13,375 nt of DNA from Euperipatoides rowelli. Lineage: Eukaryota; Onychophora; Udeonychophora; Euonychophora; Peripatopsidae. Positions 1 through 8,719 of this stretch are shown here, in pieces. The first letter of the stretch is position 1. Each line of letters begins with the position of its first letter. The stretch is from assembly GCA_003024985.2 (NCBI GenBank), contig PXIH01S0018253.1. One strand, 5' to 3'. A program made the position numbers and the translations under genes. A model generated the notes under the pieces. The model saw only the letters and a program-made list of their open reading frames with translations, was not told where the DNA came from and did not search any database.

Positions 1-2917
1 TTTTTGGCCCCCCTCTCCCCATTTCCACCCAAATCCCCTCATTCACCCTTTTGGTCCCACCTCCCTCCACTCAATATATTTCTCTTATACTGTACATCAT
101 TGCTCTCCTTGTAAGAATCTTCAACATGAACTTTATCCAAAAATCTAACAGACTTGCACCACACTTCATATTTGACAATACACTCGTATTTACTTTATTT
201 AACTTGTAATTTAGATAAAATAAACTCTTTTCAAATATTGTACTATGATGATATCCATATCTTGCTGCTTCAATTTGCTGCCCAACTTCTCCATAAAGTT
301 TTGTATAAATTTATGAATGTACTTGATCAACTTATTATTTCTTCCAAGAATCAAGAGCCACAACTTCAAATTGGTAATTCCCATCAAACAAGAAAATCTC
401 ACAAAACTATTCACAGCCACGGTAGTGTACAGAAATCTAAAGTTTATTAACACCAATGCTCCTTTGTCTCTCGACAAGCAGTTCTTCTCAAAAGACAACT
501 CCCCCCCCCCACCATAAATAGTTCTTAAAGACATACCTTTTATTAAACTAAAACTCTTGTTAGCCAAATGGTAAAATGGTGCAAAATAAATCATCTGAGG
601 AATATATATCATTTATCAACATAATCCTGGATAGAATTCATGCATACATAATCTTTTGCATTTTTAGACCCTTTTCAATACCTTCCACCTTATCCCAAAA
701 GTTTTTTCTGTTAGTACCTTGCATATCCATCCCAAAATATATGTCCAATATACTATGTGCAGCATTCAATCTACTCATACTTATATCAATCACATATGAT
801 TTTTCTGTATTTATCTTCACTCCTGATGTTTCATAAAACGACCTCTAAACTAAATGCCATCCTCACATCGCTTGATCCATTGCAAACGATTGATATAGTC
901 ACAATATGCGGTCACTTTTAATCTCTGTTCCATTCCTTCTATTTTTACACCTTCCAGAAACATTTTAATTAACTGCACTAATTCAATTATATACAGTCCA
1001 AATAATGTTGAACTCAACACTGAACCCTGAAAATTCCATTAACCATACTGAAGCACTCACCAAACTGATTCTGCACCAACGTTCTGCAACTTTTATTTAT
1101 AACTCTATGAATAGCCCAAGTGGTCTTATTAACTCCACAATATTTATACAATAATGCTGCCAGATATTCTACTCTTAATAGGTTTCTTTGACTTTGTCCC
1201 TGTTTTTTCACACTAAAAGCCAACTGATGTAACCATAACACCTGACTAGTACCTCTACCCCTTATTGAGGCAATTTCCCAAGGTATCACTCTCTGTAATA
1301 TTCTAATTATACTATTATGCAACACTCTTGCTATCAACTTAAAATCTTCATTAATTAATGCTATAGGTATAATTTTCTCACTCTCTTCTACTCTAACTAG
1401 GTTACTTCCTTTAATCACAGCCACTATAAACACCCCATATAACACTTCAATATCAGCTTCATTAGCATCTTCTTTCAAAATAAATTCTGTCAACTCAGCC
1501 AAATATCTTGCTCCAATACCTTTGAAACCTATATAAAATTTGACATTTATCCCATCTGGCCCTGGACACAAAGATCCATTTGATTGTTCAATACCAATAA
1601 TAATTCCGATATATTAAATCCCTCTTCCAATCATGCCATATTAATTTGACTCCCATCATCAGTTCTCCACTCTTTCCAGTACTTTTTGACATTTTTTGCT
1701 AAACAGTTCACAAAATAATTATCCTTAATACACAAACTCTTCTTATTAGTCATCTCTTGATGATAATGCTGTATTTTTGCTATTATCTTATCAATGCGAT
1801 TATATATTTTTCCTTTCACTTTAATGACATTAATTTGTTTATTAGTTTTATATTTTTTACACCACCTTATTAATTTATCTTTTTGATTGCCTATATTCAT
1901 ATGATTTCCTAGCTTCACAATACCTTAAATAGATTCCTTCTGTATTATGCTGATTTGATTTATCTGCTGCATAATTTCAACAATTTCTCTAGGTCTAGAA
2001 TTATTTTTATTATTCACCTTCACCAACTCCTTTTCCAGCTTCATAAACTTTAGATCCACTGTTTCTAGTTTACATATTTGATTGTCCCCATCACCATATT
2101 TTTGAATAACACCCACTTATCCTTTGGAGATAACCCTGTTCATTTTCCCATAACATCTTGTATATCTTTGTCAATCAATTTATTCACTACATCCATTCTA
2201 GTCATTTACACATACCAATTCTTCCCTGCCCTTTTATAGCTTTAGACCACTACTCCCATTCAGTACAGCCACCTCTACCAACATACCCAGATGATCCGAT
2301 TCTGTTACATAACACACACCAAACTCAACTATATTGATACAAATGTTCTATCTAATCTATTGGAAGTTTGATTTCCCATGTACCTCATAGCTACAAAATC
2401 CAGTTTTGAATATTTAGCAACGTCCACCATTTGCCATTTTTTGCATCAACCCTTCAAATTATTTTTTTCTAATACACACTATTAATATTAGCCTCCCCCT
2501 TGCTATATTAGCCATATCCCTTGACAAGTGCAATTCCATAAGTCTATGATGACTGCTCCTCTCACTAGCAACAATTGGAAAATGCATGCATATTATATTT
2601 AACCTGGTAGCCTTAATATTCAGTTCCATTTTAACCATTCTAGGACTCAAAAATTCAACATTGCCGACACAACATCCAACTGACACTTAAATGACCGATG
2701 AATCAACACTGAAATGCCCAGAGCCAAATAATTATTATGAATTAAATAATGTAACCCTAATTACATGCAATTCTAACACCTTATTCTTTTTCCACTTCAT
2801 ATCCAATAAACAAATCATCTGCCATTTAGATTTCAATGTTTTTTTAACAACTTTATCTAATTTATATTGAGAGTTTAAACTCCTCACATTGATCACCAAC
2901 AACTTAAAACTACACAT
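1..2917 (-). pseudogene. LINE ORF2 remnant: AP endonuclease and reverse transcriptase
   Basis: ORF2 nicks target DNA and copies the element RNA at the nick. An ATG at 2917 opens an endonuclease start (INVRSLNSQYKLDK, then CLLDMKW where the family has a metal-binding Glu; here Asp). Further endonuclease pieces are LALGISVLIHRSF (about 2735-2690), RMVKMELNIKATRLNIIC and MELHLSRDMA (2686-2459), and a terminal ESDHLGMLVEV with the Ser-Asp-His motif at 2299-2291. A Lys-rich linker spans 2116-1631. RT motifs are PGPDG at 1565-1551, PIALINEDFKLIARVL in the 1571-1014 segment, and a catalytic box reading YCDY at 906-895 in place of YADD. Thumb-like sequence (FWDKVEGIEKGL) lies at 820-638, and a KG-L-LINF block at 612-211. 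At least five frame changes and internal stops make it non-functional. It is truncated by the window edge. Confidence 0.82.
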
Positions 2918-2928
2918 TNTAACATAAA

Positions 2929-4239
2929 TTATGAGTTATCTGTTTCACAGTCTGATGCTAACACACTATAATAATTGAAATTAGACTCTTTCGCCAACTT
3001 ACCTTTCTTATCTAATAACTCCTTAATTATGGATTTATTAGGTGAATCACTACTTTCTCCACCATCCTCTTTTTCCATTGGCTCTGTTATTGTTATTGTT
3101 ATTGACTCTTGTTTTCCCATATTTTGTATCTTGCTTTCTTCTTTCACATTTTCTTCTTTCTCCTCTACTAACTATTTTTCCCCACCAATGATCATCATTC
3201 CTGTATTTGCCTCCCATTTATTGCTCCCAATAATTTCAATGCTTTTTCCTTAAGTCTTGATCAAAGGTCTTTTCTTGGTAATTGTCCAAGAAACATCACT
3301 ATCATTTTCACTACCATTCACCATTTCATTATCCAACTTCAAATTGACCTCACTCCCCTCAACATCTTTAAGCGTTTGTTCACTCACATTAAGCCGATGC
3401 AGGCACAATACTAGCATAAGATTCTTTACATTCAAAGTTTTCACATGCATGTTCGTTCATAGCCTAGCCGCTGTTTTAAAGAAGCTGCAATATTGATAAG
3501 ACATTCACTCCTATTATGACCCATTCTCTTGCACTTCAAACAGAGTGGCTTTCACCAATTAATAGTCATTAAACCACTATAGTCTTCAATTTCAAACAAA
3601 TGAGGGATTTTTCTACCACTATATCACCCTTTAAGTTACCCAAAGCTTCCATTAGGCTTGTATTTGCATAAATATTATTACATAACAATTTTCTAACTTT
3701 ACATAAATTTACATTAGAAAAGTAATTTGACAAAAAACTTTTATCTTAACCATATCAACTTCTAGGGGTAACCAGTGAATCCTTGCATGATTTTCCTACG
3801 TTTCTTGAACCCAATTAGTATACACAACATATCCATGTTTCACTTTGGTAAACTTTACCCTTAATTCCTCAGCAGAACTTTCATTGTCAAAATCAATCCC
3901 AATATAATTTAAATTTTCTGGATAAGGAACTTCTTCAATGAGTTCAAATCCATCACATTATCCATTACAATGAAAATATCCGAGTTGGTTATTCCATCTA
4001 GACCCTTTTCTGTGAATATAGTAAACAAACAACATTGCTTCATTTCTAGATTTTTCATTCGTTTTGTCCAATACTTTAGCGAATTAATAAGTTGACACAA
4101 TCTATCCCAATCTATCTGTTAAATCCTGGTTCACAATAACTTCCTCCCATTCAGAGTTAATCAACCTTTTCACCAAATTTTCAAAATTCAAATTGCAATC
4201 CTGTAGCTATTTCTCTAACTATCCAGCTATGTCAGCCAT
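2929..4239 (-). pseudogene. LINE ORF1 remnant (RRM-like segment plus CCHC zinc knuckle)
   Basis: ORF1 of such elements encodes an RNA-binding chaperone that coats the transcript. Reading from an ATG at 4239, the first codons (MADIAG) run into stops at the 7th and 11th codons. Fragments then continue in shifting frames: 4100-3909, about 3950-3796, and 3795-3600, where a stretch beginning IHWLPLEVDMVKIK resembles the start of an RRM fold as seen in Tx1 ORF1. A perfect zinc knuckle follows at 3542-3501. The C-terminal part (3450-3250 and 3147-2929) is rich in Ser, Asp, Glu and Lys and looks disordered. It ends in TAA at 2931-2929, 11 nt before the ORF2 ATG. The start choice is uncertain because the N-terminus is poorly conserved in this protein class. 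Confidence 0.7.
3501..3542 (-). other. CCHC zinc knuckle inside the LINE ORF1 remnant
   Basis: Fourteen codons on the minus strand read CLKCKRMGHNRSEC, an exact CX2CX4HX4C retroviral-type zinc knuckle with Gly before His and a basic residue between the first two cysteines. Knuckles of this kind bind single-stranded RNA or DNA and lie at the C-terminal side of ORF1 in L1/Tx1-like elements. All four metal ligands are intact although the surrounding ORF is broken. Confidence 0.85.
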
Positions 4240-4299
4240 CTTGTCCAAGACTTTTACATTTGTTTTTATTTTTACTATTGAGTCTAATTTGCTGTGGAA

Positions 4300-4814
4300 A
4301 ATAGGATTTTAAAATAATGGTCATCAACATAAGATTTTGAAATAAAATGATTTTAAGGTGATGTTTGAGCTCTCCAGACAACTTGTGTTTTATCTGTGAT
4401 GAATTTGTTATTAGAAGAAGCAGAGAAACATCACAGAGTTTGTGAACAAATTGCTTTATGCATATCTTTGTTTAAAATTAAGAGCTTAAAATATGCCCTG
4501 GGCCCCTTATAAGGTATCAATGTTTGTGTTGAATATCAGCAGTAATCAAAAGATATGGACAATTTCCTTTGTTTTGGCATATCAATAATGTGGTGGGCAT
4601 AAAAAAACATACTGAGGACTGTTATTTTTGCTCTTGCAATATGTAAGAATACAATTTAAAGAATAGGTAAACAACTTCTTATCTAAATTTTACATCTGCA
4701 ATGAACATGTTTTGCATAGCCCTGAAGTAATAGTGCAAATGTTACCAAATCATATGGAAGATATCCCTAATGATTCAGATGAGAAGAAAGTTGACAATGA
4801 CGAGAGAAGCTGAC
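4300..4814. other. No gene seen: AT-rich sequence between LINE and pseudogene
   Basis: I see no exon-like or family-like coding sequence here. The stretch 4741-4814 could be the diverged upstream part of the following plus-strand pseudogene: it reads NHMEDIPNDSDEKKVDNDE before a stop, acidic and low in hydrophobics. Around 4310-4370 there are two loosely similar ATTTTAAAATAA-type blocks that may mark the LINE 5' junction, but no clear target-site duplication is visible. Confidence 0.5.
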
Positions 4815-5312
4815 ACAGAGAATCTGCTTTTTACTCAAGAGGAACTGTATTATTTGAATCTTCCTAAAGATCCTGCTGAATTGTTAAGGTCTAGATTTAA
4901 ATGAAAATAATTACTGTCAATAAAAACATTTTGTTCCATATTTTTCACAAGATGGATACTTTGTGTATTTCATTCATGTCATAGGATTGATGAAACAATT
5001 CAAAATCAAATATGATGTGAATAAATAGATACTCTTTACTGATTAATAAATAAAAGACTCAAAGTGGTCTTGCTTGTCAATGGCAGTAAATATATGACAA
5101 TTTGGCCTTGGTTCTCACTAAGCTCAAATATAAGGATCATGGATGAATGATTTGTGGTGTTTCAGAGTACTGGTCATGCTACTAAAATAACAACCAGAAT
5201 CACTAAGTATCCTTGTTTCTTGTGTTTTGAATTTGTAAACATTTGGACCAGATACTTAATTCTCAACAAAAATGGTACTTGGTTACCGTATGGAGAAGTG
5301 CAAAAGGAATAG
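4815..5312 (+). pseudogene. Broken copy of the TKYPCFLC-motif multicopy protein family
   Basis: The frame from 4815 to a TAG at 5310-5312 contains FTQEEL, NLPKDPAELL (4815-4905), LKVVLLVNGSKY (from 5058) and TKYPCFLC (5202-5225) in one register, with several internal stops. A +1 frame is open from 4936 to 5025 and reads YFSQDGYFVYF then GLMKQFKIKYDV. A third frame gives LKYKDHG-stop-MICG at 5123-5158. The order TQEEL, LPKD-AELL, DG-FVY, KYDV, LKAVLLHNGNK-like, LKYKDHGWMICG-like and TKYPCFLC matches, from memory, an uncharacterised multicopy family annotated in many arthropod and other invertebrate genomes, probably transposon-derived. Cys-Pro-rich TKYPCFLC may be part of a metal site; that is inference. 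Several indels and stops, including a Trp-to-stop at 5144, show it is dead. The N- and C-terminal parts are missing or unrecognisable. Confidence 0.68.
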
Positions 5313-5422
5313 ATACTTATATGCAAACATCAAAAGCATGTAAAATTATTAACTGTAATTATTGTATAATAAAGTTGCTTTCACTCCTAGGGGGTGAAAC
5401 ATATTTAAAAAAAGACTGTCAC

Positions 5423-5806
5423 TTAGGGTATCTTCCTATTCTGGTAAGATTTAGTATATGCCAATTCTGGTAAGGATTTAGTATCTTCCAATTCTGGTAA
5501 CAATTTAGTACTGTTCAATTCTGATAAAGTTTTCCTTTCTGACAAGGATTTAGTATCTTCCAATTCTAGTGAAGCTTTACTATCTGCCAATTCTGGTAAG
5601 GATTTAGTATCTTCTAATTCTAGTGAAGCTTTACTATCTGCCAATTCTGGTAAGGATTTAGTATCTTCCAATTCTGGTAAAGTTTTACCATCTGACAATT
5701 CTGGTAATGATTTAGTAGCTTCCATTTCTGGTGAAGGTTTACTATCTGCCAATTCTGGTAATGATTTAATATCTTCCAATTCTGGTGAAGGTATACTATC
5801 TGACAT
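5423..5806 (-). CDS. Low-confidence ORF of 127 codons made of a 9-residue acidic repeat
   Basis: The minus strand of the 27-bp array stays open from an ATG at 5806 to a stop at 5423. It encodes nine-residue units ELEDTKSLP alternating with ELADSKASL or ELADSKPSP. The product would be acidic, Ser/Pro/Leu-rich, without cysteine, signal peptide or membrane segment, and probably disordered. In the unit pair at about 5518-5562 the two indels together remove 9 bp, so the frame survives. Against a real gene: no upstream exon or promoter is visible, the array continues past the ATG with frame-breaking units, and any 27-bp repeat with one stop-free frame gives such an ORF by chance. It could be an exon of a repeat protein or a by-product of the minisatellite; I favour the latter. 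Confidence 0.2.
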   Translation of the reverse strand: MSDSIPSPELEDIKSLPELADSKPSPEMEATKSLPELSDGKTLPELEDTKSLPELADSKASLELEDTKSLPELADSKASLELEDTKSLSERKTLSELNSTKLLPELEDTKSLPELAYTKSYQNRKIP

Positions 5807-5946
5807 ACAATATCTGGTAATGATTTAATATCTTCCAATTCTGGTGAAGGTTTACTGACAATCTGGTAAGGATTAATATTTTCCAATTCTGGTAAAAATA
5901 AAGTATCTGCCTTATGGTAAAGATTAAGTATCAGCCAATTTTTGTT
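5425..5946. repeat. 27-bp minisatellite, about 19 units
   Basis: Units begin AATTCTGGTAAGGATTTAG and recur every 27 bp. Two unit types alternate in the middle (one with GTATCTTCC, one with CTATCTGCC), giving a 54-bp higher-order period at about 5567-5700. Units near the left edge and centre have small indels (26, 22 and 23 bp); beyond 5806 lengths become irregular (32, 19, 29 bp) and the array decays into unrelated sequence. Being a multiple of three, the period preserves reading frame over most of the array. Confidence 0.93.
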
Positions 5947-6270
5947 TCAGGTTATTGTGCTAAGGAATGAAATTAATCTAAACTATAGTTGTAGGATATA
6001 CTTCACAATATTCTTTGGTATTATGTGATATTTTTAGTACAGCTGTGCAAGATGAAAAAATGGCTGGCATACGAATCATATGCCATAATGACTTGTATTT
6101 TATTAGATTAACAGCAAGCTGATTTACAGAAAGATGTGCTATTGAGTAAAAATGCAAAGGATATAAAAATCACCTTTTAATTATTGTAGGTCTTTGAATC
6201 CTATATTTTATACAAAGAAATAATAGTTTTAAAATTTAGATACATTTTGGACAATATCAAATTCATTACT
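5947..6270. other. No gene seen
   Basis: AT-rich sequence without open frames of note, tandem structure or recognisable element ends. A TTATTGTAGGTC at 6181-6192 looks like a splice acceptor, but the following frame shows nothing coding-like. Confidence 0.5.
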
Positions 6271-6850
6271 AGTTTGCTTTCTTTTTCCCTCCCTACTCCC
6301 TACTAACTCTCTTTTTTCCTTCCTCCTTTTCTAATTTTTCTTGTATTTCAAATCAAATGAACACCTATTTCTCCACTCCTTGCTGAGTTGAAAAATTGAT
6401 ACTAGCCTCTCCTCACCATTGTCTGTTCCGAAAAGTGACTGTAACCCCACCTTGTTCAGACTTCAAACAAAATTGTCAAAATTTACTTTCTTTTACTCTC
6501 CCATTACCTCATTTGAAAATTAAAAGTGCCCTGCCACTTACCCTCCATCCATTCCCTTGCAAAGTTTAAAAATGAGCATTTATCTAAATTCATTCCAATT
6601 TGTACCAAATTTCTTTTCTTTTACCTTCCTATAACTTGGGTAATTAACAGTGGATGTTCCTCACTTTAGGCTAATATGAGAATTGAGAGTGAGCTCACTT
6701 TACTTAGTATCAAATTAACACCATTTTATTTGACATGCTTCCTGCTTACAATGTCATTTGAAAATTGGTGTTCTCATCATCTTTCCTTTATGTTTTTCCT
6801 TGCTCCATTTTAAAATCAGCAAACTTTAATTCAGACGGCTGTAAAAATTG
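6270..6850. repeat. Pyrimidine-rich region with traces of an old degenerate repeat
   Basis: The plus strand is strongly C+T rich from about 6278 (CTTTCTTTTTCCCTCCCTAC) onward. CATTTGAAAATT occurs at 6510 and 6755, each followed by a T/C-rich block ending CCCTTGC or CCTTGCT about 50 bp later. Related TTGAAAAATTGA (about 6386) and AGTTTAAAAATGAG (about 6564) sit in similar context. This suggests an ancient tandem or dispersed repeat of roughly 50-60 bp. Divergence is high and I could not delimit units, so ordinary low-complexity sequence is an alternative. Confidence 0.35.
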
Positions 6851-7117
6851 TATCACTTCACTTTCCTTGAAACAATATATTTTATTGGCAAATTTATTTC
6901 AAGCAATTCATACAATTGATAGATAAACAGTCTTGTGTTACACACATGACAGATAATTGTGACAATTTCTTTAAATTCAAGCTTAGGTGCCGATTTTTTT
7001 TTAAAAAAGGTAAAGTTTAAAAATAATCAAATTTCAGAGTATTGTTTAGCTCAAAATTAATAAAAATGAGTTGAGTTTGTAAAAAAAAAAAATTGGAATC
7101 TAATAATTCCACTATTG
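6850..7117. other. No gene seen
   Basis: AT-rich spacer with a T8/A6 patch at 6993-7008 and an A12 run at 7081-7092 just before the 21-bp array. Nothing coding or element-like was recognised. Confidence 0.5.
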
Positions 7118-8672
7118 TAAACAATTGGCATATAAGCACACACAAATGAAAGCTAAGCATAAAACAATGAAAACTAAGCATACACATTTGAAAGCTAAGT
7201 ATAACCAATTGAAAGTAGAGCTACATTATTGGAAGCTAAGCACAAACAATTGGTAGCTAGGTACAAGTAATTGGAAGCTAAACATAAATAATTGGAAGCA
7301 AAGCATAAGATTTGTAAGATAAGTACCACACAAGAAAATGAAATAAAAGTTCAAGAAATTGAAAGCTAAGTATAAGCAATTGGTAGCTAAGCTTAATATA
7401 AGCAATTGAAAGCTAAGGATAAGCAATTTAAAGCTAAGGTACACAATTGGAAGCTAATTATAAGATACTGGAAGCTAAATATTAGCAAATGGAAGTTAAC
7501 ATAAGCATTTGAAACTAAGCATGGGGAATTAGAAGCTAAATATAAGCAATTGGAAGCAAAACATACACAATTGAAGGCTAAGCATTTTCAATTGGAAGGT
7601 AAATATAATAAATTGGAATCTAAGTATAAGCAATGGAAAGTTAAGCATAAGCAATTCAATTTTAAACATAAGCAATTGACAGGTAAACATTAGCAATTGA
7701 ATGCTAAGGATTATCAATTCAATGTTAAACACAAGCAAATGGAAACTAAGCAAAGCAAGTAGCATCTAAGTAAAAGCAATTGGAACCTTAGCATTATCAA
7801 TTGAATTCTATACACAAGCAATTGGAAGATGAGTATAAGCATTTGAAAGCTAAGCACAATCATTGTAATTTATGTATAAGGAAATGGAAGCTAAGTAGCA
7901 TAAGTAAATGGAAACTAAGCATAAGCAATTGAAAGCTAAACAGTTGCAATTGGAAGGTAAATATAAGCTAATGGAATCTAAGTATAAGAAATGGAAAGCT
8001 AAACATAACCAATTGAATGTTAAACATAAGCAACTGAAAGCTAAACATTAGCAGGTGAAAGCTAAGCATTATTAATTCAATGTTAAAAACAAGTTATTGG
8101 AAACTAAACACAATCAATATTAGCAGCTAAGTACAAGCAATCAGAAGCTAATCATTATCAATTGAATGATAAACAAAAGCAACTGGAAGCTAAGCACATT
8201 GCAAGTTATGTGTAAAAAACTGGAAGCTAAGTAGCATAAGCAATTGGAAACTAAGCATAAGCAATTGGAAATTAAACAGAAGCAAGTGGAAGCTAAGCAA
8301 AAGCAATTGAAAACTAAAGGAATTAGAAGCTAAATATTAGCAATTGGAAGCTAAGTATAAGCAATTAAATAGGCTAAGCATAAAGCATTGGAAGTTAAGT
8401 ATAAGCAATTGAAAGGTAAGGTAATTGAAAGCAATTGGAAGTTAATCACAATGAGTTGGAAGCTAAGTACAAGCAATTGGAAGCTAAGCACAAGCAATTG
8501 GAAGCTAAGCACAAGAAATTGGAAGCTAAACACAAAAAACAATCAATTCAAAACTAAGCATAGGCATTTAAAAGCTAAGCATTATTGCAAGTTAAGCATA
8601 AACAAATGGAAGCTAAGCATTTATTGGAACTCTACATTCCTACTAGTTTAAATAACTGGGAGCTAAGCATAC
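7118..8672. repeat. 21-bp minisatellite, roughly 70 units over 1.5 kb
   Basis: Nearly every 21 bp the plus strand repeats CAATTGGAAGCTAAGC followed by A/T-rich variable bases. The cleanest copies are at about 8455-8530 (four almost identical units); units become diverged toward both ends, with many 1-3 bp indels. One plus frame of the consensus reads KQLEAKH, another SNWKLST, and the minus strand reads LSFQLLV, so long ORFs appear in several frames on both strands. None continues through the array, and those ORFs are artefacts of the repeat. The palindromic core CAATTG is the best conserved part. Confidence 0.95.
7590..8300. repeat. Higher-order duplication inside the 21-bp array (two blocks of about 340-360 bp)
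   Basis: Block A begins at 7590 with AATTGGAAGGTAAATATA and block B at 7948 with the same 18 bases. Variant units then follow in the same order in both: CATTATCA is at 7792 and 8153, TTAT(C/T)AATTCAATGTTAAA at 7711 and 8069, and CTAAGTAGCATAAG at 7891 and 8227. Offsets are 358, 358, 361 and then 336, so block B lacks one 21-bp unit near its right end. The shared order of rare variants shows a duplication of about 17 units as one segment after the units had diverged. Confidence 0.8.
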
Positions 8673-8719
8673 TGCTTAAACAAGTGGTATACTGTCTGCA
8701 GCTTAGCATTCTTAAAACA

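Larger units (their letters stand above)
1..4300 (-). mobile_element. Degenerate L1/Tx1-like non-LTR retrotransposon, cut by the left window edge
   Basis: Read on the minus strand, fragments follow the order of a two-ORF L1/Tx1-type LINE: an ORF1 with a nucleic-acid-binding segment and CCHC knuckle, then an ORF2 with AP-type endonuclease, linker and reverse transcriptase. Both ORFs are broken by stops and frameshifts, so the copy is dead. The 5' boundary near 4300 is a guess: the first ORF1-like ATG is at 4239 and 60-80 bp of possible 5' UTR precede it. The 3' end lies outside the window, because ORF2-like sequence continues to about position 70. Clade assignment rests on domain order and on RT motifs such as PGPDG and KG-L-LIN; a neighbouring L1-like clade is possible. 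The element is far less repetitive than the arrays downstream. Confidence 0.82.

Noticed and set aside
154-836. Plus-strand ORFs near the left edge
   Set aside because: They are opposite-strand shadows of the LINE ORF2 C-terminal part, which shows RT-like motifs on minus.
2975-3496. Plus-strand Ser/Phe-rich ORFs opposite LINE ORF1
   Set aside because: They are the antisense of the acidic Ser-rich ORF1 tail, whose frame leads on from the CCHC knuckle.
1-4300. An active retrotransposon
   Set aside because: There are multiple stops, at least five frame changes in ORF2, an altered catalytic box and early stops in ORF1.
7017-8542. Minus-strand ORFs rich in Leu, Phe and Ser (LSFQLLV repeats) that look like membrane proteins
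   Set aside because: They are antisense readings of the 21-bp array; every stop-free frame of the unit gives such ORFs, and none crosses array indels.
7118-8672. CRISPR-like array because of regular short repeats
   Set aside because: Units are contiguous without unique spacers, are diverged, and the context is eukaryotic.
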